DNA of 64,000 nt from Rhizobium phaseoli (GTDB taxonomy: Bacteria > Pseudomonadota > Alphaproteobacteria > Rhizobiales > Rhizobiaceae). The stretch lies in contig NZ_ML133568.1 of assembly GCF_003985125.1 (NCBI RefSeq), positions 62,001 to 126,000 of the forward strand, read 5' to 3'. Under the pieces are notes generated by a model that had not been told where the DNA came from, ran no database searches, and saw only the letters and a list, made by a program, of their open reading frames with translations. Below are positions 37,955 to 46,515 of the stretch, one piece after another. The stretch's first letter is position 1. Each line of letters starts with the position of its first letter. The translations under genes were made by a program, and so were the position numbers.

Positions 37955-39895
37955 TTGTTCATCCAGCCGATCGATTATCTACTTGCCGCCTGGTTTCTCC
38001 TCGCTGCGCTGAGCACCGCCTATGTCGCGTGGGACCAGTTCCGTTTAAATCCTGAGCCGCCCGTGATGAAGTGGGGCTTCATCCTCGTCACACTCTACCT
38101 CGGTCCGGTCGGCCTTCTGCTCTACGTGCTCGCAGACAAGGAACCGCGTCCGCACACTCACGAAGAGTTCGTCAGGCCGCTCTGGAAGCAAGGGATCGGA
38201 AGCACCATCCATTGCGTCGCCGGCGATGCGACAGGGATCATCATTGCCGCGGTTATCACGGCTGTCATCGGCCTGCCGATGTGGCTGGACATCATCGTCG
38301 AGTACATTGCCGGATTCACAGTCGGTCTGTTCGTGTTCCAGGCGCTCTTCATGAAGAACATGATGGGAGGAAGCTACTGGCAGAACGTCCGCAATTCGTT
38401 CATGCCCGAATTCATCAGCATGAATGCCATGATGGCCGGAATGGCACCGGTCATGGCGATTCTGATGATGGGCCGCGACATGCGGGCCATGTGGCCTGGA
38501 GAGATGCTCTTCTGGGGCGTCATGGTTTTAGGGATCGGAATCGGGTTCGCGACTGCCTATCCCTTCAACGTCTGGCTGGTTTTCAAGGAGCTCAAGCATG
38601 GATTGATGACGGTGCGCCGCGGCGAGCGAAGGAGAAATGCAGAGGGCCAGCAGTCCTCGAAAAGTTCCGCCAGCATGAACAACGGACGGCTCGATGCTGA
38701 CCACTCTCAGCATGGATCCCGCGGCTCACCTGACTCTCATGAGAGCCACCAGGACGGAACCAAGTTGCCCCCGGCTCTCGCCCCCACCCGGACCCAGCTC
38801 GCGACCATGGCGGGCTTCACCCTGATCATGCTGCTTGGCGGCTACATGTATCCATTCACAGCGGTCAACATGCGCCTCAGTGCCCATGAGGTTGGAAGAT
38901 CGATCATGGCGCCGGGGATGATCATGACAACCGATACGCCCGCCGACGCAATGAAGGACATGGCGGCAGTAGATCCACGCGAGGTCAGCTTCGAGGCGCC
39001 TGCCGACGCCCGTGGGGCTTCGGTCCTCAAGCCCCGGATGGAGGACGGCGTAAAAGTATTCGACCTCACCGCCTCCGTCATCCGCTGGACGATCCTTCCG
39101 GGAGTGACGGTCGATGCCTACGCCTACAACAACCAGGTGCCGGGTCCGACGCTCCGCGTCACGGAAGGCGACCATGTCCGGATCAACGTCCGGAACCAGT
39201 TGCCCGAAAGCACCACAGTGCATTGGCATGGTCTGATCCTGCCCAACGAGATGGACGGGCCGGCGACAATTACGCAGAAGCCGATAGAACCCGGCCAGAC
39301 CTATTCCTACGAATACACAGTCGGCCAGCGCGGCACGTATTTCTATCACACACATGACCATGTTGATCGTCAGCAGGCCCTCGGTCTTTACGGAGCCCTC
39401 ATCATCGATCCCAGGAACCGGGCCGACGTCATCGCGGCGGACGCGGAATACATGGTGCAGCTTCAGGAATGGACGAGGAGGGATTGGCTCACATTCCCGT
39501 CCATGCCGATGGAGGGAGCGCTTCCCAACTACTTCACGATCAACGGCAAATCATATCCTGCCACCGAAACGGTACGCATGACTGTCGGCCAGACTTTGAA
39601 AGTTCGGTTCATCGGATCGAACACAAGCGCCATCCACCCGATGCACATTCACGGCGGTCCTTTCGAAGTTGCCGCCGTAGATGGGGAAACGCTGGCACCG
39701 TCCGCAAGGTACATGGCCGATACGGTCAACATCGCTCCGGGCCAACGATATGACGTTCTTTGGAACGCGCGACGGCCGGGAAAATGGCTGCTCCACTGTC
39801 ATATCTCGCATCACACCACGAACAACAACGTCGAGACGGATGGCGGCGGCGGCCTGATGGTTGTCATCGATGTCGCGACCGCGCGGACCAGGTGA
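37955..39895 (+). CDS. DUF4396 membrane domain fused to a two-domain multicopper oxidase
   Basis: A 646-residue fusion. Residues 1-215 carry about six membrane helices with the DUF4396 pattern (IGSTIHCVAGDATGIIIAA, QALFMKNMM, EFISMNAMMAGMAPV). A His/Ser-rich linker (about 220-275) and one more helix (about 285-305) lead to a multicopper oxidase (about 355-646) with copper motifs HWHG (423-426), FYHTHDH, HPMHIHG (561-567) and HCHISHH (614-620). The axial type-1 position, ten residues after C615, is Asn rather than Met or Leu. Start TTG 37955 is 8 bases after CAGGAG. Probably a membrane-tethered cuprous oxidase. Confidence 0.88.
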   Translation: MFIQPIDYLLAAWFLLAALSTAYVAWDQFRLNPEPPVMKWGFILVTLYLGPVGLLLYVLADKEPRPHTHEEFVRPLWKQGIGSTIHCVAGDATGIIIAAVITAVIGLPMWLDIIVEYIAGFTVGLFVFQALFMKNMMGGSYWQNVRNSFMPEFISMNAMMAGMAPVMAILMMGRDMRAMWPGEMLFWGVMVLGIGIGFATAYPFNVWLVFKELKHGLMTVRRGERRRNAEGQQSSKSSASMNNGRLDADHSQHGSRGSPDSHESHQDGTKLPPALAPTRTQLATMAGFTLIMLLGGYMYPFTAVNMRLSAHEVGRSIMAPGMIMTTDTPADAMKDMAAVDPREVSFEAPADARGASVLKPRMEDGVKVFDLTASVIRWTILPGVTVDAYAYNNQVPGPTLRVTEGDHVRINVRNQLPESTTVHWHGLILPNEMDGPATITQKPIEPGQTYSYEYTVGQRGTYFYHTHDHVDRQQALGLYGALIIDPRNRADVIAADAEYMVQLQEWTRRDWLTFPSMPMEGALPNYFTINGKSYPATETVRMTVGQTLKVRFIGSNTSAIHPMHIHGGPFEVAAVDGETLAPSARYMADTVNIAPGQRYDVLWNARRPGKWLLHCHISHHTTNNNVETDGGGGLMVVIDVATARTR

Positions 39896-40020
39896 CCGGC
39901 TCGTGACCATCGCACGCCTGCCGCCCTCCGCCGAGACAGTCGAGGAACTGATCAGCACGATCGTCGGATGAAGCGAGGCCCTTCTGACATGCAAGTCTCC
40001 CTTGTACCTTTAAGCGCACC

Positions 40021-40635
40021 ATGAGAAGCTCCGGCGCGAGATCACCTCCGGACAGAAACATGCGCGACCACCTGAAAAGCAAGGACTTTCACCGGCATAT
40101 GCGGTCGCTGTTAGCTTCGCGGTTTGAGGAGCTCGGCTGGCAATCGCAAGCAGCTGGCAAGTGCAGCTTTATCCGAGGCAGACGGGTTTTCTGGCTACAG
40201 GTATCGCAATATTCGAACAGCCTTACCGGCGGCAAATTTACGCTCAACCTTTCGGAAGGTGTGGGCGCCGCTGAGGACATCAGAATATTGCGCCATCTGG
40301 ACGAGGCCGACCGAGCCATTGGCAAGGCCTTGGAAGAGCACATCGTCGCCCGCCTTCCCCGGCCCGATCCGGATCCGGACGTCGAGGTCGTCGGAGACGA
40401 CGGCGGACCTGTCCTGGTGAAACTCGGTGATCTGACGAAGGCAAATCCAAGACAGTGGGATGGTCCCTCCGACGTCTGGCTGCCCTACTTCAGCAAAAGC
40501 GATCTCGACGACTGGGCCGCTTTCCTTCTGCCTCGGCTTGAGCGACTGACTCGGCCGTCCACGCCTGAAATCATCGATCCGATGGCGTGGACCAAGCGGT
40601 TAAATCGCCTCACGGCTTTGTTTCGCAGGAGATGA
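40021..40635 (+). CDS. Conserved-looking hypothetical protein (about 200 residues)
   Basis: A 204-residue soluble, acidic protein with no signal peptide. The N-terminal half (SKDFHRHMRSLLASRFEELGW, then CSFIRGRRVFWLQVSQYSNSLTGGKFTLNLSEG) resembles DUF4304-type proteins, and the C-terminus is basic (TKRLNRLTALFRRR). No catalytic motif is recognised. Either ATG 40021 or ATG 40060 (MRDHLKSKDF) may be the start; neither has a strong Shine-Dalgarno. It follows the multicopper oxidase on the same strand after 125 bases and its role there is unknown. Confidence 0.6.
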   Translation: MRSSGARSPPDRNMRDHLKSKDFHRHMRSLLASRFEELGWQSQAAGKCSFIRGRRVFWLQVSQYSNSLTGGKFTLNLSEGVGAAEDIRILRHLDEADRAIGKALEEHIVARLPRPDPDPDVEVVGDDGGPVLVKLGDLTKANPRQWDGPSDVWLPYFSKSDLDDWAAFLLPRLERLTRPSTPEIIDPMAWTKRLNRLTALFRRR

Positions 40636-40710
40636 GCCGGACATTCGACCCGTCTCCTGGACCGCTGGCAAATGCGTGCAGCGCCGCCGCCTGCGCGCAG
40701 ACGCCTCGCG

Positions 40711-41250
40711 TCAGCGCTCCATCCTGAACCGCGCATGGCAGGTCGTGCAGGTCTGCAACATCAGGTGGAAAAGGTGTTCGGCGGGAAGCGACGACAGGCT
40801 CGACGCGTTGGCAACATGGGTTCCGAGCGGTCCGCCGCCCATCGGCTCTCCCGGCTGCATCCGCATGCGCTCGGTCATCGCCCCGGGATTGGCTTTCGCC
40901 GCCGCGTCCAGCGCGCGCGCATAGGTCCGAAGATCCTCGGCAAGACGCTCGAAGCGATCACGCTCGCCGGCGATGTCAGGCTTCGCTTCCGACCTCGCAT
41001 CCTCGATGCCATCCGCAAAATGTCCTGCAAGAACCTCGCCCGACCTCTCGGCGATCGCGTCGGCGGCGGCTGCGAACGGCATGGACGAATAGGTGTCGGG
41101 GTTCCGGAACATCTCAGCCATGGTCTTCGCCGCTGCGGCCATGGCTTTCATGTCGGCCTGTCGGTCGCTGATGATATCCGCGCTCGCCGGTGCAACCAGT
41201 GCGGACACGGCGAGGACGGCGCCGAAAATGGTGGGCACTCCTGAAATCAT
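40711..41250 (-). CDS. Cytochrome c'-like (class II) periplasmic protein
   Basis: A 179-residue secreted haem protein. A signal peptide (MISGVPTIFGAVLAVSALVAPASA) precedes a four-helix-bundle region, and the haem-binding CTTCH lies 12 residues from the C-terminus, the position typical of class II cytochromes c (c'/c556). I chose ATG 41250, which follows GAGG at usable spacing; ATG 41265 adds five residues. It is divergent from the cytochrome b561 gene across 203 bases, so an electron-transfer pair is likely. The axial sixth ligand is not evident. Confidence 0.82.
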   Translation of the reverse strand: MISGVPTIFGAVLAVSALVAPASADIISDRQADMKAMAAAAKTMAEMFRNPDTYSSMPFAAAADAIAERSGEVLAGHFADGIEDARSEAKPDIAGERDRFERLAEDLRTYARALDAAAKANPGAMTERMRMQPGEPMGGGPLGTHVANASSLSSLPAEHLFHLMLQTCTTCHARFRMER

Positions 41251-41453
41251 CGAGAAACCTCGCATTCGATTGACCGGCCGGACGCGCCAATTCTGAAGAG
41301 GCGAACTGAACGACCCTCCGACCCTGTCGCAGCGAAGTCGAGCGAAAAGAGGGCGTAACCGCTCTGCCACGCGGCGGGCGTCGATGGTACAGCGCTGGCA
41401 GCGCACGAAGCATTAACTGCGGCAGGATAGGTTGTGGAGCAGGTCCGGAGGGG

Positions 41454-41960
41454 ATGATGAAAGGCAGCTATTCGACGGCGCAGATAGGCCTGCATTGGCT
41501 GATCGCTCTGCTTCTCCCGGTCCAGTACCTCACCGGCGGCAGCATCGAACGCACTCACCATGCCGCCCATATGGGCGTAACACCCTCGTCCTTCGATCTC
41601 TTCCAGCACAACGTCCACAATTATTCCGGCATGCTGATCGGAGTCCTGATGAGCGTCCGGTTGCTTCTGCGCATCATGAGGCCGCCGGCGCCGCAATCGC
41701 CGGCTTCGTGGCGGCAGAAGGCCGCGACTGCCCTTCACCACGCCCTGTACGCGGCAATCCTGGTGCAGGCCGGCTTGGGTTTCGTCACCAGCTATCTCTG
41801 GTTCGGAACCGCGGCCTACCATGTCGCCTTGGCGAAAATCATCCTGCTGATCGTCACCCTCCATTTCGGCGCCGCGGCGTGGCACACGCTTGTCCTCAAG
41901 GACGAAACGCTTGATCGGATGATCTTTCCGCGCCGCGACCCATCCTCCGAAAAGCTGTAA
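41454..41960 (+). CDS. Cytochrome b561-family membrane protein
   Basis: A 168-residue four-helix membrane protein of the bacterial b561 type. Candidate haem-ligand histidines lie at the helix starts: IGLHWLIALLLP (H14), HNVHNYSGMLIGV, LHHALYAAIL and TLHFGAAAWH. Such proteins pass electrons from quinol to a periplasmic acceptor or dispose of superoxide. GGAGGGG precedes the ATG. The divergent cytochrome c'-like gene is the probable partner. Confidence 0.87.
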   Translation: MMKGSYSTAQIGLHWLIALLLPVQYLTGGSIERTHHAAHMGVTPSSFDLFQHNVHNYSGMLIGVLMSVRLLLRIMRPPAPQSPASWRQKAATALHHALYAAILVQAGLGFVTSYLWFGTAAYHVALAKIILLIVTLHFGAAAWHTLVLKDETLDRMIFPRRDPSSEKL

Positions 41961-42084
41961 ACTCAAAGCTATAGAGTGTCAGCCTGCGCGCGCACGATGC
42001 GCCGGCGCCACAGAAATGGCGCGAATCGCTGCCAGTCCTTCCGCGCAATTGATAATGGACGGCGTTCGATGTAATCGACGCAGT

Positions 42085-42483
42085 ATGGGCACCATGTACC
42101 GAATCGCACTGAGCAGACTGCTCCTCCTCGTGCGGCTGGCGATCATCGTATCGCTGGCAGGGTACAGCATTTCCAATCTCGACGCCGCCATGCACGGTCC
42201 GACCCTGCAAGTCGAAAAGACCGTATCGAGTGCTGCGGCCCACGGCAGCCACGATATGGCCGGCGTCTCAAGTCACAAGCACGCACATGGCGATGCGGCC
42301 GACAATGACGGTCCTTCCAAGATCGCCAAACAGGAATGCTGCAAAGATTTTTGCGGCGGTTTCGTGCTTCTGTGCGCGGGCCAGAGCTTAGGCGGGCCGG
42401 TCGTCGCCTCGATCCGGCAGTTTATCGACGATCAGCACGTGCCGGGGGAATTGCCGCCCCTGGATCGCCCCCCGAATATCTGA
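42085..42483 (+). CDS. Secreted or membrane-anchored His/Cys-rich protein of the copper island
   Basis: About 132 residues: a membrane/signal helix (LLLLVRLAIIVSLAGYSISNL), then a histidine-rich stretch (HGSHDMAGVSSHKHAHGDAA), then QECCKDFCGGFVLLCAG with four cysteines, and a proline-rich tail. This layout fits small periplasmic metal-binding proteins found beside copper oxidases (DUF2946/CopL-like in style), but I cannot assign a family firmly. Start choice among ATGs 42016, 42085 and 42094 is uncertain because none has a good ribosome-binding site. Confidence 0.62.
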   Translation: MGTMYRIALSRLLLLVRLAIIVSLAGYSISNLDAAMHGPTLQVEKTVSSAAAHGSHDMAGVSSHKHAHGDAADNDGPSKIAKQECCKDFCGGFVLLCAGQSLGGPVVASIRQFIDDQHVPGELPPLDRPPNI

Positions 42484-42576
42484 TGAGGGATATACCGGCT
42501 TGACCGGATCCAGTCGGTCGCCTGCCTGCATCAGGGCAAGCGCGCCGTAGGCTATCTCTTTTTCGGAAATTTTATA

Positions 42577-42804
42577 ATGAAACCCTCGCTTTTCGTGGTG
42601 GGGCTGCCGCTTGTTGTCGGCGGCTGCGCATCCACGCTTCCTCCCGACGTGGTGGCGTCTTCCGCCGCGATCGAAGAGCCGTCCCCGCGCCCGGTCGTCT
42701 ATCGATCACCGGTTTCGGGTTATGTCACCCGACAGCCGGTCGATCCCAAACCCTGGCGCAGACAGAACGATCTGCAGTCTCCGCAGAAAGGAGACGCTTC
42801 ATGA
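42577..42804 (+). CDS. Small outer-membrane-type lipoprotein
   Basis: A 75-residue protein with a lipoprotein signal: MKPSLFVVGLPLVVGGCAS, lipobox VGGC, lipidated Cys17. The mature 59 residues are proline-rich and basic with no recognised fold. Its TGA overlaps the ATG of the TolC-like gene (ATGA), so the two are translationally coupled and may act together at the outer membrane. Confidence 0.72.
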   Translation: MKPSLFVVGLPLVVGGCASTLPPDVVASSAAIEEPSPRPVVYRSPVSGYVTRQPVDPKPWRRQNDLQSPQKGDAS

Positions 42805-44267
42805 TCGGCCTCGGAAAATTCGTCACGGTACTGGCCTTCCCGCTGATGCTGAGCGGCTGCGTCACCGGCGCCGAATATGCAAGCAAGCAGGCCGGTTTTG
42901 CTTCGGTTGCCGACAAGACCGCGATCGTCACCACCAAGCAGACGGTCTGGATACAGAACCAGAACCAGGCCCGCTCGGCGGCCGCGCAGGTAAAAAGCCT
43001 GCTTGCGCAAAAGAAGACCATCGATGTCGAGACTGCCGTCCAGATCGCCCTGCTCAACAACAAGGGCCTGCAGGCCGCCTACGCCGATCTCGGTGACAGC
43101 GCGGCCGATGCCTGGCAGTCGACGATGTTCATCAACCCGACCGTTGCCATCGGCACGACGGGCATAGGGACGCCGGAACTTGGGGCGTTCAAGACCATCG
43201 AGGCGATGATCACGACGAACATCCTGGCGCTCGCGACCAGAAACCGGGACATAGCGATCGCCGACACCCGTTTCCGCCAGGCGCAACTGACCGCAGCCGT
43301 CAGGACGCTCCAGCTCGCCGCCAACGCCCGCCGTGCCTGGATCGGGACGGTGGCAGCCTGGGAGACCGTCGGTCAGCTCCAGCGCGCCCAGGCGGCGGCG
43401 GACGCCGCTTCCGAACTGGCGGAGAAGCTCGGCGAGACAGGCGCGATGACCAAGGGCGCCCAGGCCCGCGAACATGTGTTCGTCGCCGAACTTGCCGGAG
43501 AGACGGCAAAAGCCCGCCTGGCGGCACGCCTCGCCAAGGAGGAACTGACGCGGCTCATGGGCCTGTGGGGCAGCGATCTGGACTATCAGGTCCCGAACAG
43601 CCTTGCGCCGCTGCCCAAGGCCATTGCCGGACGAGACGCCATCGAAGCCGAAGCAATCCGAAACCGGATAGACCTCCAGATCGCAAAGCTCGAACTCGAA
43701 GCCACAGCCAGATCCTACGGCCTCACCGAGGCGACACGCTATGTCACCGACCTCGAGATCCTGACCGGCTTCGAAACGGAGCGGGAAATCGAGGATGACA
43801 AGAAGAAGACGGAGACGACCGCCCAGGTCGAGCTCGAGTTCGCCATCCCGATCTTCGACAGCGGAAAGGCCCGGATGCGCAAGGCCGAGCTGGCATACAT
43901 GCGGGCGGCGAACCAGCTCGCGGAGAAGGCCGTCAACGTTCGCTCGGAAGCGCGCTCCGCTTTTGAGGCGTACCGCTCGAACTACGACATTGCGCGGCAC
44001 TACCGCAACAATGTCGTGCCGCTGCGCAGCAAGGTCGAGGAGGAATCCCTGCTCACCTACAACGGCATGATTACCAACACCTTCGAGCTGCTGACCGACA
44101 CGCGCGACAAGATCAACTCCATCCTGCTCTCCGTCAATGCGAAGCGCGACTTCTGGCTCGCCGAAGCCAATCTTGCGCCCGCAATCTATGGCGGCGGGGC
44201 GTCGAACGCGCCGGCACAAACCGAAGTCGCCGCTGCTTCCGAAAGCAGCGGCGGCGGCGGCCATTGA
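42801..44267 (+). CDS. TolC-like outer-membrane efflux lipoprotein
   Basis: A 488-residue outer-membrane factor. The N-terminus MIGLGKFVTVLAFPLMLSGC is a lipoprotein signal (lipobox LSGC). The body shows two long coiled-coil repeats typical of OEP/TolC proteins (QARSAAAQVKSLLAQ..., and the second near DSGKARMRKAELAYMRAANQ with conserved IPIFDSGK). The C-terminus is Gly/Ser/His-rich. Normally such channels work with an RND pump and adaptor, but neither is encoded here; the neighbours are multicopper oxidases and copper carriers. It may serve export of copper or another compound with a remote pump. Confidence 0.86.
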   Translation: MIGLGKFVTVLAFPLMLSGCVTGAEYASKQAGFASVADKTAIVTTKQTVWIQNQNQARSAAAQVKSLLAQKKTIDVETAVQIALLNNKGLQAAYADLGDSAADAWQSTMFINPTVAIGTTGIGTPELGAFKTIEAMITTNILALATRNRDIAIADTRFRQAQLTAAVRTLQLAANARRAWIGTVAAWETVGQLQRAQAAADAASELAEKLGETGAMTKGAQAREHVFVAELAGETAKARLAARLAKEELTRLMGLWGSDLDYQVPNSLAPLPKAIAGRDAIEAEAIRNRIDLQIAKLELEATARSYGLTEATRYVTDLEILTGFETEREIEDDKKKTETTAQVELEFAIPIFDSGKARMRKAELAYMRAANQLAEKAVNVRSEARSAFEAYRSNYDIARHYRNNVVPLRSKVEEESLLTYNGMITNTFELLTDTRDKINSILLSVNAKRDFWLAEANLAPAIYGGGASNAPAQTEVAAASESSGGGGH

Positions 44268-44281
44268 GAAAGGACCCCACC

Positions 44282-45628
44282 ATGTTCAACAGACGACAAC
44301 TGTTCGGAGCAAGCGCCGCCCTGCTGGCGGCTGGCGCCTGGACAAAGACCTCGGCCATGGGTCTTCCCGACGCTCCGATAATGGAGACGGCCGACATGCA
44401 ACCGCCGCTTCACCCGACTTCAGGCCCCGACTACCAGCCGGTCGTCACCCTCAACGGCTGGACCCTGCCCCACCGGATGAACAACGGCGTCAAGGAGTTC
44501 CATCTCGTCGCCGAACCGGTGGAGCGTGAGATGGCCGACGGCATGACCGCCTACCTGTGGGGCTACAACGGCCAGTCGCCCGGACCGACGCTCGAGGCCG
44601 TCGAGGGCGACCGGGTGCGCATCTTCGTCACCAACAAGCTGCCGGAACACACGACCATCCACTGGCATGGCATGATCCTGCCATCCGGCATGGACGGCGT
44701 CGGCGGACTGACGCAGCCGCATATCCCCGTCGGCAAGACCTACGTCTACGAGTTCGACCTCGTGAAATCAGGCACCTTCATGTACCACCCGCATTCCGAC
44801 GAGATGGTGCAGATGGCCATGGGCATGATGGGCTTCTTCGTCGTGCATCCGAAAGATCCGACGTTCATGCGCGTCGACCGCGACTTCGTCTTCCTGCTCA
44901 ACGCCTACGACATCGATCCCGGTTCCTATGTGCCGCGCATCATGGAGATGACCGACTTCAACATGTGGTGCTGGAACAGCCGCGTGTTTCCGGGCATCAG
45001 CCCGCTGGTGGTCTCGAAGAACGACAGGGTGCGGGTTCGCGTCGGCAATCTGACGATGACCAACCACCCCGTCCACATGCATGGCTACGACTTCGAGGTG
45101 ACATGCACGGATGGCGGCTGGGTGCGGCCGGAAGCGCGCTGGCCCGAGGTGAGCATCGACATCCCGGTCGGCGCGATGCGGGCCTACGAGTTCGACGCCA
45201 AGCATCTCGGAGACTGGGCCATCCACTGCCACAAGTCGCATCACACGATGAACGCGATGGGGCACGATATCCCGACCTTCATCGGTGCCGACAAGTCGAA
45301 GGTCACCGAAAAGATCAGGAAGCTGCAGCCGGAATACATGCCCATGGGCACCAAGGGAATGGCCGATATGGGCGAGATGGAAATGCCCATTCCCGAAAAC
45401 ACTGTCCCCATGATGACCGGTTGGGGGCCGCACGGCCCCATCGAAATGGGCGGCATGTTCTCGGTGGTGAAAGTCCGCGAGGGCATCTCGGCGGACGATT
45501 ACGCCGATCCGGGCTGGTACGAAAACCCGCCCGGAACACAGGCCTGGGAATGGACCGGCGAACTGCCGGACGCGACCAAGGCCAAAGACGCAAAAACGCA
45601 AATCACACCGAAGCCGACAAAGGGCTGA
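44282..45628 (+). CDS. Multicopper oxidase (copper-resistance type)
   Basis: A 448-residue periplasmic oxidase. The start MFNRRQLFGASAALLAAGAW looks like a Tat signal (RRQLFG). Copper motifs: HWHG (127-130), YHPHSDEM, HPVHMHGYDFEV, and HCHKSHHTMNAM (315-326) with C316 and axial M326. The C-terminus adds a Met-rich section (MGTKGMADMGEMEMPIP) common in cuprous oxidases. It is expected to oxidise toxic Cu(I) or a phenolic donor using oxygen. AAGGA precedes the ATG, 15 bases after the TolC-like gene, and a cupredoxin follows. Confidence 0.93.
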   Translation: MFNRRQLFGASAALLAAGAWTKTSAMGLPDAPIMETADMQPPLHPTSGPDYQPVVTLNGWTLPHRMNNGVKEFHLVAEPVEREMADGMTAYLWGYNGQSPGPTLEAVEGDRVRIFVTNKLPEHTTIHWHGMILPSGMDGVGGLTQPHIPVGKTYVYEFDLVKSGTFMYHPHSDEMVQMAMGMMGFFVVHPKDPTFMRVDRDFVFLLNAYDIDPGSYVPRIMEMTDFNMWCWNSRVFPGISPLVVSKNDRVRVRVGNLTMTNHPVHMHGYDFEVTCTDGGWVRPEARWPEVSIDIPVGAMRAYEFDAKHLGDWAIHCHKSHHTMNAMGHDIPTFIGADKSKVTEKIRKLQPEYMPMGTKGMADMGEMEMPIPENTVPMMTGWGPHGPIEMGGMFSVVKVREGISADDYADPGWYENPPGTQAWEWTGELPDATKAKDAKTQITPKPTKG

Positions 45629-45662
45629 GGTTCAATCCCCCACGTCCAGAAAGGATATATGC

Positions 45663-46142
45663 ATGAAGAATTATCTACTCGCATTGGCGTTCGTCGCCTT
45701 GGCAGGCCCGGCTTTCGCCTCCGGCAATCACGCCGGCGGCCACGGTGAGAAGATGGCTGTCGGCGAGCCCGGCGACAAGGCCAAGGCGACGCAGACGATC
45801 CGCGTCACGATGAAGGAAACCGATGACGGCAAAATGCTCTTCACCCCGGCCGTCCTCTCCGTGCGTAAGGGTCAAACGGTCAAGATCGCGATCAAGAATG
45901 CCGGCACCGTCGACCACGAGTTCGTGCTCGATCAGGAAGACAAGATCCTCGAGCACAAGAAGGTCATGGAAAAGTTCCCCGAAATGGAACATGCCGACGC
46001 CAATTCCATCCGCCTCCCGGCCGGTCAATCCGGCGAGATCGTCTGGAAATTCACGTCCGACGGAGCCTTCAAGTTCGCCTGCCTGATCCCCGGCCACTAC
46101 GAAGCCGGCATGCACGGCGACGTCACCGTCGCTGGCAAGTGA
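45663..46142 (+). CDS. Secreted cupredoxin (plastocyanin/azurin-like)
   Basis: A 159-residue blue-copper-type protein with a signal peptide (cut after AFA, residue 19) and a short His/Gly-rich mature start. The type 1 copper ligands are complete: H85 (VDHEF), C140, H145 and M150 in FACLIPGHYEAGM. It is a likely periplasmic copper carrier or electron donor/acceptor for the multicopper oxidase upstream. AGAAAGGATA precedes the ATG. It is followed by the CusF-like gene after 24 bases. Confidence 0.92.
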   Translation: MKNYLLALAFVALAGPAFASGNHAGGHGEKMAVGEPGDKAKATQTIRVTMKETDDGKMLFTPAVLSVRKGQTVKIAIKNAGTVDHEFVLDQEDKILEHKKVMEKFPEMEHADANSIRLPAGQSGEIVWKFTSDGAFKFACLIPGHYEAGMHGDVTVAGK

Positions 46143-46166
46143 ACCGCAACAGAAGGAGATATGAAG

Positions 46167-46454
46167 ATGAAATCCACCATGATCAAAATCGGCATCGCCG
46201 CTCTGCTCTCGGCCTCAGCAACCTTCGGTGCGTTGGCCGAGGAATTCACCAAGGGTGTCGTCAACAAGGTCGATGCCAAGGCGAAGAAGGTTACCATCAA
46301 GCATGAAGACCTGAAGAACCTTGACATGCCTGCGATGACGATGGTCTTCCGGGTAGAAGACCCGGCTTTGCTCGAAAAGCTGAAGGAAGGTTCGAGCGTT
46401 GAGTTCGTCGCCGAACGCGTGAATGGTAAGCTGACCGTCACGGAAGTAAAATAA
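46167..46454 (+). CDS. CusF-like periplasmic copper-binding protein with Trp-to-Met substitution
   Basis: A 95-residue protein: signal peptide (cut near ALA, residue 24) then a CusF-type OB barrel. The Cu(I) site aligns as H46, M54, M57, M59 in KHEDLKNLDMPAMTMVF. E. coli CusF has His36, Trp44, Met47 and Met49, so the capping tryptophan is Met here. I chose ATG 46167, 8 bases after AAGGAG; the ATG at 46161 is too close to it. CusF normally delivers copper to CusB, but no cusB is nearby. Confidence 0.88.
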   Translation: MKSTMIKIGIAALLSASATFGALAEEFTKGVVNKVDAKAKKVTIKHEDLKNLDMPAMTMVFRVEDPALLEKLKEGSSVEFVAERVNGKLTVTEVK

Positions 46455-46515
46455 AGTGCAGCTGCCGCCCGGGTACCAACGCGGTGCCCGGGCGGCACCG
46501 TTAAGGAGTAGATAC

